Both the position numbers and the translations under genes were made by a program. The notes under the pieces are model-generated. The model had not been told where the DNA came from. It worked only from the letters and a program-made list of their open reading frames with translations, and made no database searches. Shown here piece after piece: positions 51,084-58,647 of a stretch of 64,000 nt of DNA (its first letter is position 1; each line of letters starts with the position of its first letter). Origin of the DNA: Pantoea cypripedii (GTDB lineage: Bacteria > Pseudomonadota > Gammaproteobacteria > Enterobacterales > Enterobacteriaceae); contig NZ_CP024768.1 of assembly GCF_011395035.1 (NCBI RefSeq), positions 1,423,377 to 1,487,376 of the forward strand. The letters are read 5' to 3'.

Positions 51084-53138
51084 ATGGAACTGAAAGCAAC
51101 ATCAATGGGTAAACGTCTTGCACAGCACCCTTATAATCGCGTGCGTCTGCTGGCTGCAGGGGTTGAAGTCAGCGGCGATCGTCATGAATACCTCATACCT
51201 TTCAATCAGTTATTAGATATCGTTTGTAAGCGGGGATTGGTATGGGGTGAGCTGGAATTTTTGCTACCAGCAGACCAGGTGGTGCGACTGCACGGCACCG
51301 AGTGGCAGGAAACGCAGCGCTTTTTTCATTATCTGCAACAAGCCTGGCAACGCTGGAGCGAGGAGATGAGTGAGGTCTGCGTTGATGTGCTGACTCACTT
51401 ACAACAGGAAATCTTTGCTTTTACCGGGCAGGACCGCTGGCTGAAACGCAGCGAACTCAACGCGGTGAAGGAAAATATCACCCGGCAATTCTCCGCGCTA
51501 CCTTTGCCAACATCACGTCTTGAAAAGTTCGAAAATTGCCGCGAACTGTGGCAATTCTGCCAGCAATGGCTGGAACAGGGTGACGCAGCCATCCGTCAGC
51601 GCAATCGTGAATGGACCACCAAAGTTCTGCAGGAGTATCAGGCGTTCTTCTCAACGGTGGAAACGACCCCGTTGAACCCCTCGCAATGTGAAGCTGTGGT
51701 CAATGGTGAGGACGCGTTGCTGGTGCTGGCGGGTGCCGGCAGTGGCAAAACCTCGGTGCTGGTCGCGCGGGCGGGCTGGTTGCTAAGGCGCAAACTGGCA
51801 CAGCCGGAACAAATTTTGTTGCTGGCGTTTGGACGTCAGGCGGCAGAAGAGATGAATGACCGCATTCAGACCAGGCTTGGGGAAAGCGCAATTCAGGCGC
51901 GTACCTTCCATGCGCTGGCTTTGCATATCATTCGCGAGGGCAGCAATAAACAACCGGCCATCAGCAAACTGGAAAGTGACAGTAAAGCCCGCCGTCAATT
52001 GCTGATCGAGGCCTGGCGTGAACAATGCGGCAGTAAAAAAGCTCAGGCCAGCGGCTGGCGTCAGTGGCTCCAGGAGGAGCTGGAATGGGAAATTGCCGAC
52101 GGGCCATTCTGGCAGGATGACAAACTGGCGCAGCGCCTGGCATCGCGTCTGGAACGCTGGCTGGGGCTGATGCGCATGCACGGCGGTGCGCAGACCGCGA
52201 TGATTGATGATGTACCGGAAGAACATCGCGATCAATTTAGCAAACGTATTAAGTTGATGGCTCCGATCCTGAAAGCATGGAAAAGCGCGCTGAAAGAGGA
52301 GGGGGCTGTCGATTTCTCCGGTTTGATCCATCAGGCGATTGCCATCCTGGAGAAAGGACGGTTTATCAGTCCCTGGAAACATATTCTGGTGGATGAATTT
52401 CAGGACATCTCCCCGCAGCGTGCTGCATTACTGACCGCATTGCGTCAGCAAAACAAACGCACGGCGCTGTTTGCTGTAGGTGATGACTGGCAGGCCATTT
52501 ATCGTTTTAGCGGCGCGGAGATGAGCCTGACCACCGCCTTCCATCATTATTTTGGCGAAGGTGACCGCTGCGTGCTGGATACCACTTATCGCTTTAACGA
52601 TCGTATTGGTGAGATTGCCAATCGTTTTGTGCAGCAAAACCCACACCAGTTGCGCAAGCCGCTGAATAGTCTGACCAAAGGTAACAAGAAGTCGGTGACG
52701 TTACTGGCGCAGGAGCAACTTGAACCATTGCTCGATAAGTTAAGTGGTTACGTGAAACCGGAGGAACGTGTTCTGCTGCTGGCACGCTACCATCATTTAC
52801 GCCCGGCGTTGCTGGATAAAGCCAAAACCCGCTGGCCAAAACTGCAACTGGATTTCATGACCATCCATGCCAGCAAAGGGCAGCAGGCGGATTATGTCAT
52901 TGTGCTCGGCTTGCATGAAGGGCGCGATGGATTCCCGGCGGCAGCACGCGAATCCATTATGGAACAGGGATTGTTACCGCAGCCTGAGGCTTTCCCTGAC
53001 GCAGAAGAACGTCGCTTAGCCTACGTGGCGCTGACGCGTGCACGTCAGCAGGTATGGTTGCTGTTCGATAAAGATCGGCCTTCCGTTTTTGTCGGGCATT
53101 TCCGTGATTTAGGCGTGCCGCAGAACCGGAAAGCCTGA
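51084..53138 (+). CDS. helD: DNA helicase IV
   Basis: 684 residues, UvrD/Rep-like superfamily 1A helicase with 3'-5' polarity. Walker A is LAGAGSGKTS with K222. Further motifs are AFGRQAAEEM, ARTFHALAL (Ia/Ib), ILVDEFQDISPQRAALL (II), VGDDWQAIYRFSGA (III), DTTYRFNDRIGE (IV), TIHASKGQQADYVI (V) and YVALTRARQQVWLLF (VI). The roughly 190-residue N-terminal extension (MELKATSMGKRLAQHP...) is specific to HelD. It is divergent from yccF and ends 4 bases from convergent mgsA. Confidence 0.96.
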   Translation: MELKATSMGKRLAQHPYNRVRLLAAGVEVSGDRHEYLIPFNQLLDIVCKRGLVWGELEFLLPADQVVRLHGTEWQETQRFFHYLQQAWQRWSEEMSEVCVDVLTHLQQEIFAFTGQDRWLKRSELNAVKENITRQFSALPLPTSRLEKFENCRELWQFCQQWLEQGDAAIRQRNREWTTKVLQEYQAFFSTVETTPLNPSQCEAVVNGEDALLVLAGAGSGKTSVLVARAGWLLRRKLAQPEQILLLAFGRQAAEEMNDRIQTRLGESAIQARTFHALALHIIREGSNKQPAISKLESDSKARRQLLIEAWREQCGSKKAQASGWRQWLQEELEWEIADGPFWQDDKLAQRLASRLERWLGLMRMHGGAQTAMIDDVPEEHRDQFSKRIKLMAPILKAWKSALKEEGAVDFSGLIHQAIAILEKGRFISPWKHILVDEFQDISPQRAALLTALRQQNKRTALFAVGDDWQAIYRFSGAEMSLTTAFHHYFGEGDRCVLDTTYRFNDRIGEIANRFVQQNPHQLRKPLNSLTKGNKKSVTLLAQEQLEPLLDKLSGYVKPEERVLLLARYHHLRPALLDKAKTRWPKLQLDFMTIHASKGQQADYVIVLGLHEGRDGFPAAARESIMEQGLLPQPEAFPDAEERRLAYVALTRARQQVWLLFDKDRPSVFVGHFRDLGVPQNRKA

Positions 53139-53142
53139 TGCA

Positions 53143-53604
53143 TTACGATTGAAGGCGTTCTGCCAGGTAACGTGGGTAATCAGGGATCTGGATCTCCACT
53201 TCACGGGCAAACAACGGCGACTGGATCAGGAAATCTGCGGTGGAGCGGTTAGTCGCCACCGGGATATTCCAGACTGTCGCCAGGCGCAGCAACGCTTTGA
53301 CGTCCGGATCGTGTGGTACGGCGTTTAGCGGGTCCCAGAAGAAGAACAGCACATCAATTTTACCTTCCGAAATCAGCGCGCCAACCTGCTGATCGCCGCC
53401 CATCGGGCCACTCAGCATGGCGTTAACATCCAGACCGGTATGACGATTGATAAGATTGCCGGTGGTACCAGTGGCGTACAACACATGTGACTGCAGCACG
53501 CTTTGATTTTTCTGCACCCAATCCAGCAACGAGGCTTTGCAGTGATCGTGAGCGACAAGGGCGATATGTTTTTGAATATTGAGGGTACGAACGGTTTGCT
53601 CCAT
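53143..53604 (-). CDS. mgsA: Methylglyoxal synthase
   Basis: 153 residues. It converts dihydroxyacetone phosphate to methylglyoxal and phosphate, a bypass used when sugar phosphates accumulate. Catalytic D71 (GPMGGDQQVGA) and H98 (NAVPHDPD) are in place, and YATGTTG is the phosphate-binding loop. AGGAAG precedes the ATG. The detoxifying glyoxalase II enzyme gloC is elsewhere in this window, not linked. Confidence 0.97.
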   Translation of the reverse strand: MEQTVRTLNIQKHIALVAHDHCKASLLDWVQKNQSVLQSHVLYATGTTGNLINRHTGLDVNAMLSGPMGGDQQVGALISEGKIDVLFFFWDPLNAVPHDPDVKALLRLATVWNIPVATNRSTADFLIQSPLFAREVEIQIPDYPRYLAERLQS

Positions 53605-53672
53605 GGGGCTTCCTGATTCTTAGCGGTCGATGTAAGTAATACATCGAGTTTACCCCTGGCGTTTCGTTCCTA

Positions 53673-54311
53673 TCAACTTGCGCGTAAGGTTTTCATCCAA
53701 CTGAGAAAACGCAAACGGGTGGCGGCATCAAAACGTTCAAACCAGCGTTGTAATGAAGGCAGGTCACTGACGTCCTGCCAGGCGAAATCTGCGTTCATCT
53801 GAGCGTCAGAGATGCTGCTGGTTTGTACGGCAAAGCGCGGCACGGAAGCGGCCTGACCATTGCGGTTATACTTGAGCATAGCCTGTTCCAGGTCGCCGCC
53901 GTCCGGCTGTGGCAGACGGTCACGAATGCTGGCGATTTCTTTCCCTTGTTCATCCACCAGCTGGAAATTGAGTGTTCTGTCGAAGGTGGAGCGCTCGCGG
54001 CGGTTGTCCAGCGCGGGCAGACGAATAGCGACGGTTTTGGCTGTGGCGGTGAAGGTCACAATCATCGGCACGGACTGATAATGCGGGGCGTTGCGAGGTG
54101 TTGAGTCAGGTGATTTTTCCACGCGAAACAGAAACTGGTGTTGTCCGCGTTCCAGTTCCAGGCTGTCCGCGCCTTTCAACAGTGAACCGGAAATTTTGCG
54201 CCCATCCAGCACCAGAAGATCGATTTCCGGATCCAGTTTCAGGGTAATGGCATGGCAGGATGCTGATACGAGTAGCATTATCAAACCCGTAACAGCGAAA
54301 AACAGCTTCAT
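53673..54311 (-). CDS. csgI: DUF2057 periplasmic protein, CsgI/YccT
   Basis: 212 residues with a signal peptide (MKLFFAVTGLIMLLVSASCHA). The mature start ITLKLDPEIDLLVLDGRKISGSLLKGADSLELERGQHQFLFRVEKS is the hallmark of DUF2057 (UPF0319). In E. coli this protein inhibits curli assembly. Similarity falls off in the C-terminal half, so the family is certain but the role is by analogy. No curli genes are in the window. It is divergent from yccU. Confidence 0.87.
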   Translation of the reverse strand: MKLFFAVTGLIMLLVSASCHAITLKLDPEIDLLVLDGRKISGSLLKGADSLELERGQHQFLFRVEKSPDSTPRNAPHYQSVPMIVTFTATAKTVAIRLPALDNRRERSTFDRTLNFQLVDEQGKEIASIRDRLPQPDGGDLEQAMLKYNRNGQAASVPRFAVQTSSISDAQMNADFAWQDVSDLPSLQRWFERFDAATRLRFLSWMKTLRAS

Positions 54312-54488
54312 TTCAACTCCCGTGAACTGGGCGCAAATCAGTGATGTGTAGCAAATTATTACATTATGGCAGTTAGTTTACATTTTAACATACTTATTCG
54401 TGCTGCCGCGCAAACTTTTCCGCTAAGGGAGTTGTGCGAGGCCAGCTGATGCCATTTACACTCAGGCGAGTGAAAAAAGGAGAGATGC

Positions 54489-54911
54489 ATGAACGATCAA
54501 ACCATTCGTGATGTTTTGACCCACAGCAAACGTATTGCGCTGGTGGGTGCCAGCGATCGCCCTGATCGTCCCAGCTATGGCGTGATGAAATTTTTGCTTG
54601 ATCAGGGTTACGACGTGATTCCGGTCAGCCCGAAACTGGCCGGTCAGCAGCTGCTGGGACAAACAGCCTACGCCACACTGGCCGATATTCCGGGTAGCAT
54701 TGATATGGTGGATGTGTTTCGCAATGCCGAAGCAGCGTGGGGAGTGGCGCAGGAAGCCATTGCTATTGGCGCGAAGACGCTATGGTTCCAACTTGGTGTG
54801 ATCAATGAACAGGCCGCCGTGCTGGCGCAGGATGCGGGTTTGACGGTGATAATGGATCGTTGTCCAAAAATTGAAATACCGCGACTGGGCCTGGTGCAAC
54901 CGGTGCATTAA
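54489..54911 (+). CDS. yccU: CoA-binding domain protein YccU
   Basis: 140 residues; Rossmann-type CoA-binding domain with IALVGASDRPDRPSYGVMKFLLDQGYDVIPVSP at the N terminus and the later VFRNAEAAWGVAQEAIAIGAKTLWFQLGVINEQA and MDRCPKIEIPRL. Length and position match E. coli YccU. AAGGAG lies 6 bases before the ATG. The ligand fold resembles succinyl-CoA synthetase alpha, but the physiological role is unknown. Confidence 0.93.
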   Translation: MNDQTIRDVLTHSKRIALVGASDRPDRPSYGVMKFLLDQGYDVIPVSPKLAGQQLLGQTAYATLADIPGSIDMVDVFRNAEAAWGVAQEAIAIGAKTLWFQLGVINEQAAVLAQDAGLTVIMDRCPKIEIPRLGLVQPVH

Positions 54912-54914
54912 AAC

Positions 54915-54942
54915 AAACGGCGACCTGAGGTCGCCGTTTTTG
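54915..54942. terminator. Bidirectional terminator between yccU and hspQ
   Basis: AAACGGCGACC (54915-54925), loop TGA, GGTCGCCGTTTTT; it separates two convergent genes whose stops are 32 bases apart. Confidence 0.9.
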
Positions 54943-54943
54943 C

Positions 54944-55261
54944 TTAATGACGCAGGCGTGGTGCCTGTAACTGCTGCCGAATCGACGCAGCCAGTTCATC
55001 CATGGAAGGTTGTTCCGGATGTTCAAATGATGTTTCACCAGCAAGCTGAATTTCAGCGACGTAGGTGTGAACCTGCTCGCCCTCTTCATCTTCCATCACC
55101 ACATGATACCAGGGTGCTGCGCGCAGTTTCTCAGCGGCACCCACTTCTTCCAGCTTAGGTTCGTCCAGCGAATACTCCGGATCAACATCCACAATCACAC
55201 CGAGCACCCCGGAGAGACGGTGTCGGACCTGCTGTCCAATTCCAAATTTACTGGCAATCAT
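54944..55261 (-). CDS. hspQ: Heat shock protein HspQ
   Basis: 105 residues, DNA-binding-like YccV fold: ASKFGIGQQVRHRLSGVLGVIVDVDPEYSLDEPKLE and PWYHVVMEDEEGEQVHTYVAEIQLAGE. In enterobacteria HspQ is a heat-induced factor that speeds degradation of some DnaA variants and acts as a specificity enhancer of Lon. GGGAGG precedes the ATG. A sigma-32-type promoter stands directly upstream, between it and rlmI. Confidence 0.94.
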   Translation of the reverse strand: MIASKFGIGQQVRHRLSGVLGVIVDVDPEYSLDEPKLEEVGAAEKLRAAPWYHVVMEDEEGEQVHTYVAEIQLAGETSFEHPEQPSMDELAASIRQQLQAPRLRH

Positions 55262-55294
55262 AGTGACCTCCCAAAATGCTACCCTGCTGAAGAT

Positions 55295-55320
55295 ATGGAG
55301 GCAGAGGCAGCTTTTTCAAG
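55295..55320 (-). promoter_or_regulatory. Sigma-32 heat-shock promoter of hspQ
   Basis: Minus strand: CTTGAAA (55320-55314), 13-base spacer, CTCCATAT (55300-55293). The sigma-32 consensus is CTTGAAA, 13-15 bases, CCCCATnT. It begins on the base next to the rlmI stop codon, giving a leader of about 27-30 bases. Confidence 0.8.
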
Positions 55321-56511
55321 TCACAGCACGCGGCAGGCGAAACCTTTCAGATAAAGCCCTTCAGGATAGCTGGCGATCACCGGGTGGTCGGCTGCCTGAC
55401 GGAACTGCTCAATAAATTGTACATCACGGCCGGCATCGACGGCGGCGTCAGCGATGATTTTCTGGAATAAATCGGTCGCCATCAGTCCTGAGCAGGAGAA
55501 GGTCATCAGAATGCCGCCGGGGTTCAGCAACTGAATCGCCAGCATATTGATATCTTTGTAACCCCGACAGGCACCGGTCAGTTGATTTTTGTTCTCAACG
55601 AATTTCGGTGGATCCATCACGATGACATCAAACTTTTCACCGCTGTCACGGTAACGACGCAGTAACTTAAACACATCGTCACGCAGGAACTGGGCGCGGG
55701 AGACATCCAGACCATTGAGTTCCACGTTCTGTTTCGCCACGTCCAGGGCGTCCTGCGAGGTATCAACGCTGATCACTTCGCGGCAGCCGCCCATCAATGC
55801 CGATACCGCAAAGCCGCCAGTGTAAGAGAAGCAGTTCAACACGCGTGCGTTGTCGGCGTAACGGCGTGTGGCAAAGCGGCTGTCACGCTGATCAAGGTAA
55901 TAACCGGTTTTATGACCACCCTGAATATTCACCAGCAATTTCATGCCATGTTCGGTGATCGGTAGCAGCGGCGGTGGCAATTCCCCACACACCGGACCTT
56001 GTGTCAGCTCCAGTCCCTCTTTTTTGCGCACTGCCACGTCGGAACGATCGTAAATCGCGCATTCCGGGAAGTACTGCTGCAGGGCAGAAACAATGGCCGG
56101 ACGCTGGTATTCGGCACCGGCGGACAGCAGCTGCAGCACCAGGAAATTACCGAAACGGTCAATGGTCACGCCGGGCATGCCGTCCGATTCACCGGCAATA
56201 AGACGGTAGCTATCCAGACCATCGCGCTGCGCCAGCCAGCTGCGCCACTGCTGTGCCTGGGTAAAACGGCGGACAAAGAAGGCAATGTCGATCGACTCAT
56301 CCTGTTGCCAGCTCCAGACGCGCGCCCGAATTTGCGATTGCGGTGAATAAGCGGCACGGGCCAGCCATTTACCATTGCTGTCACAAATATCAATGGTTTC
56401 CCCGGATTGGGCTTTACCTTCCATGCGGGCAACGGCACCCGAAAATACCCAGGGATGGCGGCGGAGCAGGGATTTTTCACGTCCCTTAGCGAGAATCAAT
56501 CGAACAGTCAT
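55321..56511 (-). CDS. rlmI: 23S rRNA m5C1962 methyltransferase RlmI
   Basis: 396 residues. An N-terminal PUA domain (LILAKGREKSLLRRHPWVFSGAV) is followed by an EEHEE insertion and a SAM-dependent methyltransferase core (VLNCFSYTGGFAVSALMGG, ISVDTSQDALDVAKQNVELNG, VIVMDPPKFVENK). The catalytic cysteine is in LMTFSCSGLM. It methylates C1962 of 23S rRNA; a second rRNA methyltransferase gene, rlmL, lies 19 kb away. The ribosome-binding site is weak. It is divergent from acyP. Confidence 0.95.
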   Translation of the reverse strand: MTVRLILAKGREKSLLRRHPWVFSGAVARMEGKAQSGETIDICDSNGKWLARAAYSPQSQIRARVWSWQQDESIDIAFFVRRFTQAQQWRSWLAQRDGLDSYRLIAGESDGMPGVTIDRFGNFLVLQLLSAGAEYQRPAIVSALQQYFPECAIYDRSDVAVRKKEGLELTQGPVCGELPPPLLPITEHGMKLLVNIQGGHKTGYYLDQRDSRFATRRYADNARVLNCFSYTGGFAVSALMGGCREVISVDTSQDALDVAKQNVELNGLDVSRAQFLRDDVFKLLRRYRDSGEKFDVIVMDPPKFVENKNQLTGACRGYKDINMLAIQLLNPGGILMTFSCSGLMATDLFQKIIADAAVDAGRDVQFIEQFRQAADHPVIASYPEGLYLKGFACRVL

Positions 56512-56596
56512 AGTTTGCTATGCTTACCTGAAAAAATGAGGCGCCATTTTCCGGTGGATGGCGGCAAAATGCAATGAACAGTGATGGGGGAGCACA

Positions 56597-56875
56597 ATGG
56601 CCACAACCTGCTTCAAAATCTGGGTGCACGGCCTGGTGCAGGGCGTTGGGTTTCGCTACAGTACGCAGGCGCAGGCCAAAGAGTTAGGTGTAAAAGGTTA
56701 TGCACGTAACCTGAATGATGGCAGCGTGGAAGTGCTGGCCTGGGGAGAAGACGCGCAGGTCACAGCATTAATCGACTGGTTGAAAGCGGGCGGCCCGCGC
56801 AGTGCTCGCGTGGAAAAAGTGCTGGTGGAACCCCATCAACCGACAGAACCACCCAGTCGTTTTACCACGGGCTGA
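56597..56875 (+). CDS. acyP: Acylphosphatase
   Basis: 92 residues with the signature WVHGLVQGVGFRYSTQAQA and GYARNLNDGSVEVLAWG. The catalytic residues are R20 and N38. It hydrolyses carboxyl-phosphate bonds such as in acetyl phosphate. GGGGGAG is 5 bases before the ATG. Its stop codon directly abuts the stop of convergent tusE with no base between. Confidence 0.96.
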   Translation: MATTCFKIWVHGLVQGVGFRYSTQAQAKELGVKGYARNLNDGSVEVLAWGEDAQVTALIDWLKAGGPRSARVEKVLVEPHQPTEPPSRFTTG

Positions 56876-57202
56876 TTACAGACACTTCGCTGGCTTCGGC
56901 AACCCGGCAATTTTTGTTGCCTGCTTTGCCGGGCCTTCCGGGAACAGGCGGAACAGATAGCGGCTGTTGCCTTTCTCCTCGCCATATTTTTGTGCCATGG
57001 CTTTCACCAGCATGCGAATTGCCGGTGAAGTGTTAAATTCCAGATAGAAGGCGCGCACAAAATGGACCACCTCCCAGTGCGCTTCGCTCAGAGTGATGTC
57101 TTCTGTTGCTGCGATGGCTTCCGCCAGTGGCTCGTTCCAGTCGGCGCTGTTTTTCAGATAGCCTTCCGCATCGGTGGCAATCTCTTTACCGGCAAAAATC
57201 AC
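56876..57202 (-). CDS. tusE: Sulfurtransferase TusE
   Basis: 108 residues, DsrC/TusE family, with a GTG start supported by GAGGAG at 5-6 bases. HWEVVHFVRAFYLEFNTSPAIRMLVKAMAQKYGEEKGNSRYLFRLFPEGPAKQATKIAGLPKPAKCL is the conserved C-terminal half in outline; the sulfur-carrying residue is the penultimate Cys107. TusE takes sulfur from TusBCD and passes it to MnmA for 2-thiouridine in tRNA. Confidence 0.95.
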   Translation of the reverse strand: MIFAGKEIATDAEGYLKNSADWNEPLAEAIAATEDITLSEAHWEVVHFVRAFYLEFNTSPAIRMLVKAMAQKYGEEKGNSRYLFRLFPEGPAKQATKIAGLPKPAKCL

Positions 57203-57258
57203 GGTGACTCCTCAGATTCAGTTTGCGCGTATTGTAGGGCGGGGCCGCCAGAAAAAGC

Positions 57259-57282
57259 AAAACCCCGCCGGAGCGGGGTTTT
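57259..57282 (-). terminator. yccA terminator
   Basis: AAAACCCCGC (57259-57268), loop CGGA, GCGGGGTTTT (57273-57282); T-rich on the minus strand (TTTTGCTTTTT). It lies about 20 bases past the yccA stop. Confidence 0.88.
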
Positions 57283-57300
57283 ATGACGAACTGGCTGACG

Positions 57301-57957
57301 TTAGTCGCGGCTGGCGAAGCCCAGCAGACTCAGCAAGCTGACAAAGATGTTGTACAGCGAGACATACAGGCTCACGGTGGCGCGGATATAGTTGGTTTCG
57401 CCGCCGTGAATGATGTTGCTGGTTTCCCACAAAATGGCACCTGCTGAGAACAGGATAAACAGCGCGCTGATTGCCAGGTGCAGGGCAGGCAGCTGCAGGA
57501 ACAGGTTAGCCACCACCGCCACCAGCAGCACCACAAAGCCCGCCATCATCATGCCGCCGAGGAATGACATATCGCGACGGGTGGTCAGGACGTAGGCCGA
57601 ACAGCAGAAGAACACCAGCGCGGTTCCGCCCAGCGCCATGCCAATCACATCACCCATACCCGCCGAGAGGAATGAGTTAAGAATTGGCCCCAGGCAGTAA
57701 CCAAGGAATCCGGTGAAGGCAAAGGCGGCCAGAATACCCGTCGGGCTGTTCGCCAGGCGGTAAGTCAGAAACATCAGGCCATAAAAGCCGACCAGCATCA
57801 GAATCAGACCCGGTGCAGGCAGGGCGAAGACGGTGCTGAGTGTGGCGGTAACGGCGGAGAACGCCAGTGTCAGGCCAAGTAAGAAATAAGTATTGCGCAG
57901 CACTTTGTGGGTGCTGATTAGCGACTGCCGCTGCGACGACGTAATAATTCTATCCAT
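57301..57957 (-). CDS. yccA: YccA, Bax-inhibitor-1 family FtsH modulator
   Basis: 218 residues from ATG 57957, the second of two adjacent ATGs and better spaced from AAGGAG. Seven transmembrane helices in the BI-1/TMBIM pattern: FLLGLTLAFSAVTATLSTVFA, LMLVGFYGLMFLTYRLA, FAFTGFLGYCLGPILNSFLSAG, ALGGTALVFFCCSAYVL and the final LYVSLYNIFVSLLSLLGFASRD. In E. coli YccA is an FtsH substrate and modulator that protects SecY from degradation when translocators jam. Confidence 0.95.
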   Translation of the reverse strand: MDRIITSSQRQSLISTHKVLRNTYFLLGLTLAFSAVTATLSTVFALPAPGLILMLVGFYGLMFLTYRLANSPTGILAAFAFTGFLGYCLGPILNSFLSAGMGDVIGMALGGTALVFFCCSAYVLTTRRDMSFLGGMMMAGFVVLLVAVVANLFLQLPALHLAISALFILFSAGAILWETSNIIHGGETNYIRATVSLYVSLYNIFVSLLSLLGFASRD

Positions 57958-58139
57958 CATGCGCTCCTTAAATTGAAAGAACACCAAATCTGCGGAAAGA
58001 ATACGCAGCGGTGCTGGGACAGAAAAGGCGTTTTACCCTTCTTTACGCGATAAATTGCTGTTTCCCTGAGCGGAATGGCGATTATGGCACCGAATAAATA
58101 GTTTTTGGCTGTTTTTCAGGCGAATGAATCGCAGCAGGC

Positions 58140-58168
58140 TTTACATCTTCGGGGGGGATGTTTATAGT
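58140..58168 (+). promoter_or_regulatory. Promoter of the tRNA-Ser pair
   Basis: -35 TTTACA (58140-58145), 17-base spacer, -10 TATAGT (58163-58168), followed by a GC-rich stretch (GCGCG) of the kind found in stringently controlled stable-RNA promoters, 13 bases before the mature 5' end of the first tRNA. Confidence 0.7.
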
Positions 58169-58180
58169 GCGCGTCATTGC

Positions 58181-58268
58181 GGAGGGGTGGCCGAGCGGCT
58201 TAAGGCAGCGGTCTTGAAAACCGCCGATGGGAAACCATCCGAGAGTTCGAATCTCTCCTCCTCCGCCA
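58181..58268 (+). tRNA. serT: tRNA-Ser (anticodon UGA), copy 1
   Basis: 88 bases with encoded CCA and the long variable arm of a class II serine tRNA (CGATGGGAAACCATCC). The anticodon arm is GCGGTCTTGAAAACCGC with TGA as anticodon, the T arm GAGAGTTCGAATCTCTC. The acceptor stem is GGAGGGG paired with CTCCTCC, then discriminator G. It reads UCA and other UCN codons after wobble modification (cmo5U, the pathway of cmoM). Confidence 0.97.
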
Positions 58269-58303
58269 CTTAATCTGTTCAGGGTTAAGTATTTGTTTTA
58301 TCA

Positions 58304-58391
58304 GGAGGGATGGCCGAGCGGCTTAAGGCAGCGGTCTTGAAAACCGCCGATGGGAAACCATCCGAGAGTTCGAATCTCTCTTCCTCCGCCA
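58304..58391 (+). tRNA. tRNA-Ser (anticodon UGA), copy 2
   Basis: 88 bases, identical to the first copy except at the last acceptor-stem pair: GGAGGGA with TTCCTCC, so G7-C66 becomes A7-U66. Both partners changed, so pairing is kept and the gene looks functional. A 35-base spacer without a promoter-like sequence separates the copies, suggesting one dicistronic precursor. E. coli K-12 has only one serT here. Confidence 0.96.
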
Positions 58392-58400
58392 AATTAAAGA

Positions 58401-58424
58401 AGCCCGCAGCGATGCGGGCTTTTT
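58401..58424 (+). terminator. Terminator of the tRNA-Ser pair
   Basis: GCCCGCA (58402-58408), loop GCGA, TGCGGGC (58413-58419), then five T; 10 bases after the second CCA. Confidence 0.92.
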
Positions 58425-58647
58425 GCATTTCTGCTTCAGAGAATCTGAAAAACATCCCGTTGCTTTTCAATCTGCTGCCTTAAGCCTACGGCGAGGCTCT
58501 GTTCTGCTATAGTCCATTCACGGTTTTTGCAAACATCTGGCGATTTTCCCAGGCAAGCTGGGTTACACTGTGGGGCAATTCGCTCTGTGGCCGAGCTAAT
58601 CGTTTGAATGCCAGAGTGTTTCACTGATGAATTATGGAATAGGCACA

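Noticed and set aside
58030..58060. Third copy of the palindromic repeat (ACGCGATAAATTGCTG)
   Set aside because: Only about 9 bases of the arm are shared and there is no inverted partner; taken as coincidence.
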